From NCBI GenBank assembly GCA_944322845.1, contig CALUQE010000001.1, positions 172,099 to 236,098 on the forward strand: DNA of 64,000 nt, written 5' to 3'. The stretch comes from Candidatus Gastranaerophilales bacterium. GTDB lineage: Bacteria; Cyanobacteriota; Vampirovibrionia; Gastranaerophilales; Gastranaerophilaceae. The position numbers and the translations under genes are program-made. This document shows, in pieces, positions 1-7,860 of the stretch. Every line of letters begins with the position of its first letter. The stretch's first letter is position 1. The notes below the pieces were generated by a model. It was not told the DNA's origin, did no database searches, and saw only the letters and a list, made by a program, of their open reading frames with translations.

Positions 1-510
1 AACAATTCAAGCGGAATGAAGGGCTTTATTATTGACCTGCGTTCAAATCCGGGAGGACTTCTTACTAATGCAATTTATATTTCCGATATGCTGTTAAAAG
101 GTGGCGTGATTGTAAGCACGGTTGACAGAGACAGCTACAAAACAACTACCCGTGCAAGAATGGAACAGGTTACTGATAAACCTATCGTTGTATTGATTAA
201 CAAGGGCTCTGCTTCTGCAAGCGAAATCTTGAGCGGTGCACTAAAAGACAACCATAGGGCAACCATTGTCGGAGAACAGTCTTTTGGGAAAGGTCTGGTT
301 CAGGAAATAAATAAACTGCCGGATGAAGCAGGCATGAATATTACAATACAGCGCTATTTGACACCTTCCGGAAATGATATTAATAAAAAAGGCATTACTC
401 CTGATGTTGTGGTAGAATTAACACAGAAGGACGCCGAGGCTAAAAAGGATGTCCAATTGGAAAAAGCTATTGAAATATTGGAAAAAATGACATGTCTTGT
501 GCAGGGCTAA
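1..510 (+). CDS. S41 family C-terminal processing peptidase, 3' part only
   Basis: This is the C-terminal part of a CtpA/Prc-type serine protease, which trims the C-termini of exported proteins in the periplasm. The frame is open from base 1, so the N-terminus, signal peptide and PDZ domain lie outside the window. The core signatures are visible: LRSNPGGLL, then the nucleophile region NKGSASASEI, then GEQSFGKGLVQ with the general-base lysine. A family-typical TPSGNDINKKGITPDVVV segment follows. The stop overlaps the next gene (recJ) by 19 bases, so the two are probably co-transcribed. The family is certain; assignment to ctpA, ctpB or ctpC is not attempted. Confidence 0.93.
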   Translation, partial: NNSSGMKGFIIDLRSNPGGLLTNAIYISDMLLKGGVIVSTVDRDSYKTTTRARMEQVTDKPIVVLINKGSASASEILSGALKDNHRATIVGEQSFGKGLVQEINKLPDEAGMNITIQRYLTPSGNDINKKGITPDVVVELTQKDAEAKKDVQLEKAIEILEKMTCLVQG

Positions 511-2846
511 TTAAAAAAGAATGGATAATAAAAGAGGGTGAAACCTCAAAGAATAATGTGTCAATTATAGACAGATTGCTGGAAGTTAGGGGCATAAAAG
601 GTGAAGAAGCAAGAAGGGATTTCTTAAATCCTCTGGGTATCACTCTTATGCACCCTAACGCTTTTTGTGACATGGCATGTGCTGTTGAGAGAATAGTGAA
701 AGCTATTGATGAAAAAGAAAATATTCTTATCTACGGTGATTTTGATGCTGACGGTGTAACTTCAACTTCTGTTTTGATGAAAACTTTTTCATATCTGGGC
801 GGAAATGTTGATTTTTATATTCCGGACAGGGAAGCTGAAGGTCACGGGCTTAACACAAAAGCTCTTGTGCAGCTTTTAACCAAGAAGAAACCGAAACTTA
901 TAATTACTGTAGATAACGGAATAAGCAGCGTTGAAGAGGTAAAATTTATTAACAGTTTCGGGCGTGATGTTATAATAACCGACCACCACGAAGCGCCGGA
1001 AGAGCTTCCGCCTGCGTACGCAATCATTAATCCGAAAGCTATGAACGCGCTGGATGAAAAACTTACTCCGTACCAGATTGAATCATTGACTTCGCTGGCC
1101 GGAGTCGGTGTGGCATTTAAGCTTGCGCAGGGCGTACTTGAAAAATACAATAAACTTGATTTTTCTTACGAAATTATGCCTTTTGTAACCGTAGGTACGA
1201 TTGCTGATTTAGTGCCGCTTATCGGCGAAAACAGATATTTTGTGACAAAAGGGCTTGAGTTGATTGCAGCGGGTAAGCACTATGGATTAAAAAGAATGCT
1301 TGACGTTGCAGGTGTCGGAACAGATAACGGATTAACAGCAGAACAGATTGCATTCACTATAGCTCCGAGAATTAACGCCTCCGGAAGAATTGATAACGTA
1401 GAGGCGGCTGTTAAAGTTATGATTTCCGAAAACAAGCAGGAAATTGAGATGGCAATTATTGCGCTTGAAAACTTTAACAAGCTCCGTCAGGAAATGTGTT
1501 CTCAAACTTTTGCAGAAGCCGATGAAATATGGAGAAATTCAAAAAGCAGAGACAATGCAATTGTACTTTTCTCAAAAGACTGGCATATAGGAATAATCGG
1601 AATTGTAGCTTCGAAGTTTGTAGAAAAATATTATAAACCGACTTTTATAATGAACTACAATGAAGAAACAAAAGCTTTCAGATGTTCTGCAAGAGGGGTC
1701 AAAGAGCTTAGTATTTATGATATTTTGTCCAACGTATCAGAATATTTAGACGGTTTTGGCGGACACCAGATGGCCGGCGGGTGTTCTTTTTCGGAAGAAA
1801 AAGCCGCTTTTGAAACGGTAAAAAAAGCAATCAATAAAACCGTTGATGAAATGTTGAACGGACAAAAACTTACGCCTTCCATTGATATTGATATGGAACT
1901 TGCAATTAATGATGTTGATGCTTCGCTTGTAGAAGAAATTTCAAAACTGGAACCGTTTGGAATGGCAAATCCGTCACCGACTTTTGTTGTTAAAAATCTT
2001 GTTCTGAAGCAGAAAAAACTGATGGGTTCTACAAAAGAGCATTTAAAGCTTTCCGTTGAAACAAATAACGGAACTATTGATTGCGTATGGTGGTCAAGAG
2101 GCGATATTCCTTTGATTGCCGGCGACAGACTGGATATAGCCTTTGCACCGCAACTTAATACTTTTAACGGCGTAACTTCAGTTCAACTTATCTTAAAGGA
2201 CGTGCATTCAGATGCTTTAAAAGAGGAAGAAGCGGATAAAACAAAGGTTTATGACCATAGAAAGAAAACAAATATTTTGGCGCAGGTTAATGATTATATT
2301 AAAAATTCAAAATTGAAAATTTGTGCGTTTGTTGAAGATAAAGGAATTTTAGAAAGTTTAAAGCCTTTTGAAAGTATTATGAAATGTATTTCAAAAAGAG
2401 ACAATGCACAAAAGAGCGATGTCTTGATGTTTTTTGACTACCCTGCTGATGATGATATTCTGCAAAACCTTATGACAACCGTTTCTCCGGATGTAATTCA
2501 TTATATGAATTATCAAAAAGGGAAATATAATGAAGAATTAATTTTGAAAACTTTTTCCGGAATGATAAGGTATACCTGCAATACGCTTGACGGCGATTTC
2601 AATCTTGAACGTGCGGCTTCTGCCCTCGGGGTTACCGGTGATGTTATAGAAGTGCTTCTTGAGATGTTTGAAGATGCAGGTATGATAAAGATTACGGCAA
2701 GAGGAGATGAAAGCTTTAAGATTGCATTCCTTTCTGCAATTGAGCTTTCTAAAACATTACATACGATGAAATACGCGGAGTTTGTCGAACTTATGAATAC
2801 AATCAGCGATTATAAGCATAAATTTATGACTATTGATGTGGAATAA
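492..2846 (+). CDS. recJ: single-stranded-DNA-specific exonuclease RecJ
   Basis: RecJ is a 5'-3' single-strand DNA exonuclease of recombination and mismatch repair. The DHH phosphoesterase motifs are in order: DFDADGVTSTSVL near residue 83, TDHHEAPEELPPA near 163, GVGVAFKLAQ near 200, ASGRIDNVEAAV near 298, and the DHHA1 motif GGHQMAGG near 422. An OB-fold region follows, then a C-terminal extension of roughly 200 residues that makes it (784 aa) longer than classical RecJ (about 570-600 aa). The ATG lies inside the preceding protease gene; no later start keeps the full N-terminal region. A weak hairpin with a T-rich tail follows the stop. Confidence 0.95.
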   Translation: MSCAGLIKKEWIIKEGETSKNNVSIIDRLLEVRGIKGEEARRDFLNPLGITLMHPNAFCDMACAVERIVKAIDEKENILIYGDFDADGVTSTSVLMKTFSYLGGNVDFYIPDREAEGHGLNTKALVQLLTKKKPKLIITVDNGISSVEEVKFINSFGRDVIITDHHEAPEELPPAYAIINPKAMNALDEKLTPYQIESLTSLAGVGVAFKLAQGVLEKYNKLDFSYEIMPFVTVGTIADLVPLIGENRYFVTKGLELIAAGKHYGLKRMLDVAGVGTDNGLTAEQIAFTIAPRINASGRIDNVEAAVKVMISENKQEIEMAIIALENFNKLRQEMCSQTFAEADEIWRNSKSRDNAIVLFSKDWHIGIIGIVASKFVEKYYKPTFIMNYNEETKAFRCSARGVKELSIYDILSNVSEYLDGFGGHQMAGGCSFSEEKAAFETVKKAINKTVDEMLNGQKLTPSIDIDMELAINDVDASLVEEISKLEPFGMANPSPTFVVKNLVLKQKKLMGSTKEHLKLSVETNNGTIDCVWWSRGDIPLIAGDRLDIAFAPQLNTFNGVTSVQLILKDVHSDALKEEEADKTKVYDHRKKTNILAQVNDYIKNSKLKICAFVEDKGILESLKPFESIMKCISKRDNAQKSDVLMFFDYPADDDILQNLMTTVSPDVIHYMNYQKGKYNEELILKTFSGMIRYTCNTLDGDFNLERAASALGVTGDVIEVLLEMFEDAGMIKITARGDESFKIAFLSAIELSKTLHTMKYAEFVELMNTISDYKHKFMTIDVE

Positions 2847-2852
2847 AAAACG

Positions 2853-2896
2853 AAGGGTTTTACCCTCTTGCTTTTACCCCTGTTCATGCTAGCATG
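2853..2896 (+). promoter_or_regulatory. weak hairpin plus 12-bp palindrome in the recJ-rpsF gap
   Basis: AGGGT-TTT-ACCCT at 2854-2866 is a short hairpin followed by a T-rich stretch, possibly a weak terminator for recJ. Downstream, at 2885-2896, lies the perfect palindrome CATGCTAGCATG, 11 bases before the rpsF ribosome binding site (AAGGAG). It could be an operator, or part of an autoregulatory rpsF leader of the kind bound by S6:S18 in other bacteria. The known CCG-bulge leader motif was not recognised, so the function is open. Confidence 0.35.
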
Positions 2897-2919
2897 GTGT
2901 CATAAGGAGAAATATTTTT

Positions 2920-3222
2920 ATGAAAAACTATGAATTATTAGCAATTTTTAAACCAAGTCTTGATTCAGAAGAATTAGACAAAGTTGTGGATAAAATTTCC
3001 GAAGACGTAAAGTCATTAAAGGGATCAGTATCTTCTGTAGACAAAATGGGCCGTAAAAAGTTAGCATATGATGTACAAGGCTACAGAGACGGTTATTTTA
3101 CTACAATGATAGTTTCAATTCCTGCAGAATCCGTTGTTGATTTCAAAAGAAACTTAAAATTGAACGAAAACATTTTAAGATTTATGTTTATGGAAGAAGC
3201 TAAAAAAGCTCAAACGGTTTAA
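2920..3222 (+). CDS. rpsF: 30S ribosomal protein bS6
   Basis: bS6 binds the central domain of 16S rRNA as a heterodimer with bS18. The 100-aa product matches the family length. It starts MKNYELLAIFKPSLD and carries the family segments GRKKLAYDVQGYRDGYF and LNENILRFMF. The start is well supported by AAGGAG about 10 bases upstream. It is followed at 11 bases by ssb and then rpsR, the classical rpsF-ssb-rpsR order, so the three are very probably one operon. Confidence 0.97.
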   Translation: MKNYELLAIFKPSLDSEELDKVVDKISEDVKSLKGSVSSVDKMGRKKLAYDVQGYRDGYFTTMIVSIPAESVVDFKRNLKLNENILRFMFMEEAKKAQTV

Positions 3223-3233
3223 GAGGATTTTTT

Positions 3234-3635
3234 ATGACATTGGCTAAAGCAGTTGTAACAGGTTCCGTATTCAGAGCTCCGGAAAAACGTTTTACTCAAA
3301 ACAATGTTCCGGTATCTTCTTTTGTTTTAAATATCGGAGATAGAGAAGAAATGCTGATAAGAGTTGTTGTAAGACGTATGGCTCTTGATGAAATCGTTTC
3401 CGGAATTTCAAAAGATGACAGAGTTCTGGTAGAAGGCAGGCTGCAGATTACGACTGTAAAAAATGATAGCGGTGCAGAGAGAAGAATTTATGAGATCGAT
3501 GCAAATACTATAGAGCCTATGGGTGCAGGTGCACCCGTATCGTCAGGTTCTGCCGCTTCAGGCGAAGATATTGTAAAATTCTCTCAGGAAGAATTTTCTG
3601 ATGAATTAATCGGAGAAGACGAAATCCCATTTTAG
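3234..3635 (+). CDS. ssb: single-stranded DNA-binding protein
   Basis: SSB coats single-stranded DNA during replication and repair. The OB-fold occupies about the first 105 residues: it opens with a GSVFRAPEKRFTQNNVPVSS-type stretch and includes DDRVLVEGRLQI. A glycine/serine linker and an acidic tail ending DEIPF follow; the tail is the usual protein-interaction tip. The length of 133 aa is slightly short for the family. An AGAGGA ribosome binding site lies 6-11 bases before the ATG. It sits between rpsF and rpsR, its typical location. Confidence 0.96.
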   Translation: MTLAKAVVTGSVFRAPEKRFTQNNVPVSSFVLNIGDREEMLIRVVVRRMALDEIVSGISKDDRVLVEGRLQITTVKNDSGAERRIYEIDANTIEPMGAGAPVSSGSAASGEDIVKFSQEEFSDELIGEDEIPF

Positions 3636-3734
3636 GTGCTATGCATGTAGAAATTGGGCCGGATTACATCGGGCTATACAAAAAGATTGAATTCACTAAT
3701 TACTCAAAAAAAGGCTAGAAAGGCAAATAAAACA

Positions 3735-3968
3735 ATGGCAAAACAAGATGCACAAGATAGAAAAAAACGTAAGACCTGCTCATTCTGCGCAGATCACGTA
3801 GAAGCTATCGATTACAAAGATGCAGCAAAATTAAAAAGATACTTAACAGAAGCTGGAAAAATTATTCCTCGAAGAGTTACAGGTAACTGCGCAAGACACC
3901 AGAGAATGGTTACTAAGGCTATCAAAAGAGCCAGAGAAGCTGCAATTATCAGTTATGTATTTGATTAA
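3735..3968 (+). CDS. rpsR: 30S ribosomal protein bS18
   Basis: bS18 is the partner of bS6 on the 30S platform. The sequence contains [19 protein letters not shown], then [25 protein letters not shown], which is unmistakable for the family. The frame is open back to a TTG at 3654, but the ATG at 3735 is preceded by AGAAAGG at a good distance and gives 77 aa, the normal length; the longer version would add 27 lysine-rich residues. The cysteines CSFC and C-A-R-H match zinc-type bS18 proteins. It closes the rpsF-ssb-rpsR operon. Confidence 0.94.
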   Translation: MAKQDAQDRKKRKTCSFCADHVEAIDYKDAAKLKRYLTEAGKIIPRRVTGNCARHQRMVTKAIKRAREAAIISYVFD

Positions 3969-4067
3969 TTTTGGATGTAAATTCAAGGTATAAATATAGG
4001 AATGGTGAATTAAATTTTGCCATTCCTATGTTGACATTTGTTAGAATAAAAAAAGAAGGAAAAAATT

Positions 4068-4256
4068 ATGAACAACCAGATTACGATTAGATCAGACCGT
4101 AAGGATGATTACACATTTCAGTACAAAGGCGAAGACGTGGTTTTAAAAGCAGGCAGTATAATAAGTATTGCAGACGGGCTTGCAGAGGTAGTTCTTCCGA
4201 CCTGTAAAATGAAAATAGTTAAAAATCTGATTGTAATAAAAGACGATGTGAAATAG
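4068..4256 (+). CDS. small hypothetical protein, 62 aa
   Basis: A short gene with a clear ribosome binding site (AGAAGGA) and ATG, directly followed by a strong terminator, which supports it being real. The product (MNNQITIRSDRKDD... to KIVKNLIVIKDDVK) is charged and soluble. It looks beta-rich, without signal peptide, membrane segment or cysteine pair. It lies 99 bases downstream of rpsR and could be the last gene of that transcript or an independent unit. No family recognised. Confidence 0.7.
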   Translation: MNNQITIRSDRKDDYTFQYKGEDVVLKAGSIISIADGLAEVVLPTCKMKIVKNLIVIKDDVK

Positions 4257-4264
4257 TAAAAAAT

Positions 4265-4307
4265 AAAAAATCAGTAAAATCGTATTATTCGGTTTTACTG
4301 ATTTTTT
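4265..4307. terminator. bidirectional intrinsic terminator
   Basis: A perfect 15-bp inverted repeat, AAAAAATCAGTAAAA at 4265-4279 and its complement at 4293-4307, encloses a 13-base loop. It has an A-tract on one side and a T-tract on the other, so it can end transcription of the ribosomal-protein side (+) and of the HTH-repeat gene (-). Confidence 0.85.
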
Positions 4308-4326
4308 ATTCAGACTAAATATTTTA

Positions 4327-5425
4327 TTAATCTTTTTTTGTTTTGATTCCAAATTTGACAAGCTTTAGTGCCAGTGTATTTCTGCTTATACCCAGTTCCT
4401 CGCAAATTTCTGTTTTTGATTTACCTGATTTTAGTAATTGTTCCAGTTGTGCTCCGGTTATAGTTAATTCCTAAGCGTTTTAATAAGTGATAAAAAACCG
4501 AATCACTAATGTTTAATGTTTCATATATTTCCTTAGCGGTTAATCCTTTATCTACAAGCTCTTGCAAATTATCTTTTGTTATACTTAAAGAATTTGCTCT
4601 ATTCTTTCTGAAATCAGTCATTATTCCGAATCTGTTAACAAGAGTGGAATAATTTCTCACGCTTATATTTAACTCTTTGCATATTTCATTGACACTTTTA
4701 CCGCTTTCTATGAGTTCTTCTAATTTTTCTTTTGTAACATTATCCATAGCTTTTCTTTTTTCTAAAATTTTTGTGCTGATTTTGAATCGTGTAATAAGCC
4801 TCTGGAGAGTAGGTTGGGCAATACCAAGTATTTCAGCAATTTCCGGATAAGTTTTCCCGCTTTCAATTAAATTTATAATATTCTCTTTTGTAACTTTAGC
4901 AACCCGCGCCTTAGATTTTTTGTATTCTGTTTGAATATCAAGCTTTTGTAAAAGCTTATAATAAATGGATTGTGATATACTTAATCTTTTGCAAATTTCA
5001 TCTACCGGTATTTTGTTATCTACAAGCTCCTGCAGTGTCTTTTTTGTTATAACTTTACTGCTTGCACCGTGCATATAGTTTATTAAATCAAATTTATTTA
5101 ATAAGTTATAATAAGCTGTTGTTGTGATTTTGAAATAATTACATATCTCCAGAACAGAAAATTTTTGCTTTAAAAGTTCTTCAAATTTGTCTTTAGAAAT
5201 CTTGTTTAAACTCATCATTGTAATCAGAAAGTTTTTTTGAGATGCCTAAAAGTTTTAGTTGTTTGTAATAATAACCAAGAGAAACTCCTAGTTCTTTTGC
5301 AATATTTTTTCTGCAAGTCCAGCATCACGCAGTTGGAGTACCTGCTCTTTTGTTATCGGAATGCCCTTTTTCACGCCAAAAGAAGGGGGATTATTTATGT
5401 ATATAGGTGTAATTGTTATGTTCAT
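4327..5425 (-). pseudogene. seven-unit helix-turn-helix repeat gene with three frame breaks
   Basis: Read across frames on the minus strand, this stretch encodes about seven consecutive HTH units of about 50 residues, each of the form I-T-K-x-x-L-x-x-L-(8)-E-I-(7)-I-S-x-x-x-x-x-x-L-x-x-L/F-x-I. The reading starts at ATG 5425-5423 (MNITITPIYINNPPSFGVKK) and ends in another frame with a seventh unit (GAQLEQLLKSGKSKTEICEE, then ISRNTLALKLVKFGIKTKKD) that stops at 4327. Frame breaks fall at an A6 tract (5305-5310; A7 would restore the frame), at an A7 tract (5232-5238; A6 would restore it), and near 4467-4475, where the usual spacer before the last unit is missing. Decay, phase variation or base-calling error are all possible. 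Confidence 0.7.
4421..5218 (-). CDS. HTH-repeat protein, longest intact segment (265 aa)
   Basis: This is the central uninterrupted frame of the repeat gene: five HTH units beginning ISKDKFEELL, ITKKTLQELV, VTKENIINLI, VTKEKLEELI and ITKDNLQELV. The units resemble resolvase/Hin-type or sigma-like HTHs, so the protein may bind an extended DNA target, or it may be a decaying remnant. The ATG at 5218 has no convincing ribosome binding site and lies just after the A7 tract that separates it from upstream coding sequence, so it is probably not the original start. The last residues (NYNRSTTGTITKIR) are an out-of-frame reading of the spacer and the seventh unit. Confidence 0.6.
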   Translation of the reverse strand: MMSLNKISKDKFEELLKQKFSVLEICNYFKITTTAYYNLLNKFDLINYMHGASSKVITKKTLQELVDNKIPVDEICKRLSISQSIYYKLLQKLDIQTEYKKSKARVAKVTKENIINLIESGKTYPEIAEILGIAQPTLQRLITRFKISTKILEKRKAMDNVTKEKLEELIESGKSVNEICKELNISVRNYSTLVNRFGIMTDFRKNRANSLSITKDNLQELVDKGLTAKEIYETLNISDSVFYHLLKRLGINYNRSTTGTITKIR

Positions 5426-5600
5426 ATAAAATGTAAAACCTGTAAATTTTATTTTTGCCAGCTAGTGTGTACTTATGAAATATTATGTTATATATTATCA
5501 CAAAGATTGACAAGAAATCTTTAGAGACTAAAATAAAGAATATAACTTAGTATATTATAAGTTGACGTAGTATATTTAATCAAAGAAGGAGATTAATCTC

Positions 5601-6809
5601 ATGGCACGTGAAAAGTATGAACGTACAAAACCGCACGTTAACATTGGTACAATTGGCCACGTTGACCACGGTAAAACAACATTGACTGCAGCTATTACAG
5701 GTGTTATGGCTGCTGCCGGAAAAGCTCAGGCAAAGAAATTTGATGAAATCGATGCTGCTCCGGAAGAAAAAGCAAGAGGTATAACCATCTCTACAGCTCA
5801 CGTAGAATACGAAACAGATGCAAGACACTACGCACACGTTGACTGCCCAGGCCACGCTGACTATGTTAAAAACATGATCACCGGTGCTGCTCAGATGGAC
5901 GGTGCAATTCTTGTAGTTGCAGCTACTGATGGTGCTATGCCTCAGACTCGTGAACACATCCTTCTTGCAAGACAGGTTGGTGTTCCTAACTTAGTTGTAT
6001 TCTTGAACAAATGCGACATGGTTGATGATCCGGAATTGTTAGATTTAGTTGAAATGGAAGTTAGAGAATTACTTTCTTCATATGAATTCGACGGTGACAA
6101 TATTCCGTTCATTCATGGTTCAGCTTTAAAAGCTTTGGAAGCTGTTCAAGCGAATCCAAATGTTCAAAGAGGCGAAGATAAGTGGGTTGACAAAATTTGG
6201 GAATTGATGGATGCAGTAGATTCTTACTTCCCAACTCCTGTTCGTGATTTAGACAAACCATTCTTGATGCCTGTTGAAGACGTGTTCTCTATTACTGGTC
6301 GTGGTACAGTTGCTACAGGTAGAGTAGAACGTGGTGTTGTTAAAGTTGGTGATGAAGTTGAATTAGTTGGTCTTGGTGAAACTAAGAAAACTACAGTAAC
6401 CGGTGTTGAAATGTTCAGAAAATCACTTGACCAAGGTCAAGCTGGTGACAACATTGGTGCTTTGTTAAGAGGTGTTGATAAGACTGAAATCCAACGTGGT
6501 CAAGTTCTTGCAAAACCTGGTACAATTCACCCGCACACTAAATTCACTGCTAACGTTTACGTTTTAACTAAAGAAGAAGGCGGACGTCACACTCCATTCT
6601 TCCCTGGTTACAGACCACAGTTCTATATCAGAACAACTGACGTTACCGGTTCTATCAAATTCGACGGCGAAATGGTAATGCCTGGTGATAACGTAGTTAT
6701 GGAAGTTGAACTTATCGCTCCTGTAGCTATCGAAGAAGGTATGAGATTTGCTATCCGTGAAGGCGGTAGAACAGTTGGTGCTGGTGTTGTTGACAAAATT
6801 ATTGAGTAA
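5601..6809 (+). CDS. tuf: elongation factor Tu
   Basis: EF-Tu delivers aminoacyl-tRNA to the ribosome. All GTPase motifs are present: GHVDHGKTT near residue 19, switch I ending in [14 protein letters not shown] near 81, NKCD near 136 and GSALKAL near 173. Beta-barrel domains II and III follow, and the length of 402 aa is normal. The ribosome binding site AGAAGGAG precedes the ATG. Codon use is more strongly biased than in the surrounding genes, as expected for high expression. It stands alone here rather than in the str operon with fusA and rpsG/rpsL, and ends at a strong terminator. Confidence 0.98.
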   Translation: MAREKYERTKPHVNIGTIGHVDHGKTTLTAAITGVMAAAGKAQAKKFDEIDAAPEEKARGITISTAHVEYETDARHYAHVDCPGHADYVKNMITGAAQMDGAILVVAATDGAMPQTREHILLARQVGVPNLVVFLNKCDMVDDPELLDLVEMEVRELLSSYEFDGDNIPFIHGSALKALEAVQANPNVQRGEDKWVDKIWELMDAVDSYFPTPVRDLDKPFLMPVEDVFSITGRGTVATGRVERGVVKVGDEVELVGLGETKKTTVTGVEMFRKSLDQGQAGDNIGALLRGVDKTEIQRGQVLAKPGTIHPHTKFTANVYVLTKEEGGRHTPFFPGYRPQFYIRTTDVTGSIKFDGEMVMPGDNVVMEVELIAPVAIEEGMRFAIREGGRTVGAGVVDKIIE

Positions 6810-6835
6810 TAACACTTGGTAACATTTTTTAAAGA

Positions 6836-6866
6836 AGAGCCAATCCGTTAAGGGTTGGTTCTTTTT
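6836..6866. terminator. tuf intrinsic terminator
   Basis: AGAGCCAATCC (6836-6846) pairs over 11 positions, including G-U pairs, with GGGTTGGTTCT (6852-6862) around a short loop and is followed by a T run. It also lies at the end of the small minus-strand gene, but the T run favours termination of tuf. Confidence 0.85.
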
Positions 6867-7014
6867 ATATCAATAAATAATTATTCTCTGTATTTGTGAT
6901 ATATGTTTTTTTGTAATTTTTAGGTACGTCAATAAAAATGTATTCGGTCTTTTTCTTTAATCCGCACAGACCGATAACTGAGTCATGTTTGAAAAAATTC
7001 TTGATAAATTCCAT
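6865..7014 (-). CDS. small hypothetical protein, 49 aa
   Basis: A short minus-strand gene fills most of the 380-base gap after tuf. It has a good ribosome binding site (GAAAGGA) 7 bases before the ATG and encodes MEFIKNFFKHDSVIGLCGL followed by a lysine/tyrosine-rich tail ending in YLLI. It has no signal peptide or membrane segment. The N-terminal half could form an amphipathic helix. It converges on tuf, and its stop overlaps the T-tract of the tuf terminator. No family recognised; support comes from the RBS, the clean frame and the protein-like composition. Confidence 0.5.
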   Translation of the reverse strand: MEFIKNFFKHDSVIGLCGLKKKTEYIFIDVPKNYKKTYITNTENNYLLI

Positions 7015-7110
7015 ATTTAAATCCTTTCATAGTTGTGGTATAATGACACTACTTGTTTAATAAGATTTTTAATTAAGTCAAGATAAGGAGTTTACTAATG
7101 GAATGATTTA

Positions 7111-7161
7111 GTATTTTGTCACTTGGTAATTGAAAGACTTATCGTTTTAATGACAAAATAC
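7111..7161. promoter_or_regulatory. 11-bp perfect inverted repeat before the DUF1858 gene
   Basis: GTATTTTGTCA at 7111-7121 is repeated as its exact complement TGACAAAATAC at 7151-7161, with a 29-base loop, ending 31 bases before the start codon. It may be a leader hairpin or two half-sites for a dimeric regulator. Upstream, AAGGAG at 7085-7090 precedes a two-codon ATG-GAA-TGA frame, which is either a leader mini-ORF or chance. Confidence 0.45.
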
Positions 7162-7192
7162 GGACAGATAATAATTTAGAAAGGTTAGAAAT

Positions 7193-7396
7193 ATGGCAAA
7201 AGTAACTAAAGAAATGGGAATTATGGACATTGTTCAGCAGCATCCTGAAGCAATTGCAGTTTTTCAAAAATACGGAATGGGCTGCATTGGATGTGCTGCT
7301 GCGCATTTTGAAAACTTAGAAGCCGGTGCTAAAGTTCACGGTTTTAATCCTGATGAAATGGTTGCAGAAATCAATTCAATTATCGGAGAGGAATAA
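7193..7396 (+). CDS. DUF1858 domain protein (redox-disulfide, CxxC)
   Basis: A 67-aa single-domain protein of the DUF1858 / hybrid-cluster-protein-associated redox disulfide family (TIGR03980-like). The fold is shown by the opening ITKEMGIMDIVQQHPEA-type helix, then FQKYGMGCIGCAAAHFENLE with the C-x-x-C pair at about residues 31-34, and a C-terminal helix. Members are linked to anaerobic redox metabolism; their substrate is unknown. The ribosome binding site AGAAAGG lies before the ATG. A large inverted repeat in its leader suggests regulation. It is followed by the nfeD-SPFH pair. Confidence 0.88.
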   Translation: MAKVTKEMGIMDIVQQHPEAIAVFQKYGMGCIGCAAAHFENLEAGAKVHGFNPDEMVAEINSIIGEE

Positions 7397-7428
7397 ATTT
7401 TGAGACAATAACCAAGGAGGATTGCAGC

Positions 7429-7851
7429 ATGGTAATCTGGCAATTTTTATGTATAGTAGGTGTTGCCTTTGTGATACTGGAAATATTTACACCGAGCATG
7501 TTTTTTCTAAACTTTGCTCTGGCAGCATTTCTTACTGCTGCAGCTTCTCTTGTTATTGTAAATAAGTTTTATCTGGTATTAATATTTTTTGTACTTTCTT
7601 TTGTATCATTTGCATTTTTGCGTCCGGTTATATTACGCAGACACTCAAAAGAAACAGAGACAGGAGTTCAGGGAAAATATATCGGGCAGATTGCAGTTGC
7701 TGCAGAAGAAATAACTGCATTGAAAGGCGTTATTAATATTTACGGCGAGCGCTGGGAAGCACGCTGTGAAGGTGATGTTACAATTCCTGCAGGCAGTGAG
7801 GTCAGAATTATCAGAAATGATGGTTTAACAATGTTTGTAGAAAATAAATAG
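7429..7851 (+). CDS. NfeD-like membrane protein (short form)
   Basis: NfeD-family proteins are membrane partners of SPFH (stomatin/flotillin) proteins. The 140-aa product has hydrophobic segments over about residues 1-65 and a C-terminal OB-fold-like domain (TGVQGKYIGQIAVAAEEI and GERWEARCEGDVTIPAGSEV), typical of the short NfeD1b-type form that lacks the protease domain. It has a strong ribosome binding site (AAGGAGG). The SPFH gene follows after 9 bases, the usual nfeD-SPFH operon. Confidence 0.88.
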   Translation: MVIWQFLCIVGVAFVILEIFTPSMFFLNFALAAFLTAAASLVIVNKFYLVLIFFVLSFVSFAFLRPVILRRHSKETETGVQGKYIGQIAVAAEEITALKGVINIYGERWEARCEGDVTIPAGSEVRIIRNDGLTMFVENK

Positions 7852-7860
7852 GAGAGTTTT

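Noticed and set aside
3654-3734. 27-codon N-terminal extension of rpsR from a TTG
   Set aside because: The ATG at 3735 has a better ribosome binding site and gives the normal bS18 length.
4143-4361. 72-codon minus-strand frame over the terminator
   Set aside because: It crosses a 15-bp terminator stem and lies opposite a supported small gene.
5237-5524. 95-codon plus-strand frame opposite the HTH-repeat gene
   Set aside because: It is antisense to the upstream HTH unit, which reads as coding on the other strand, and has no ribosome binding site.
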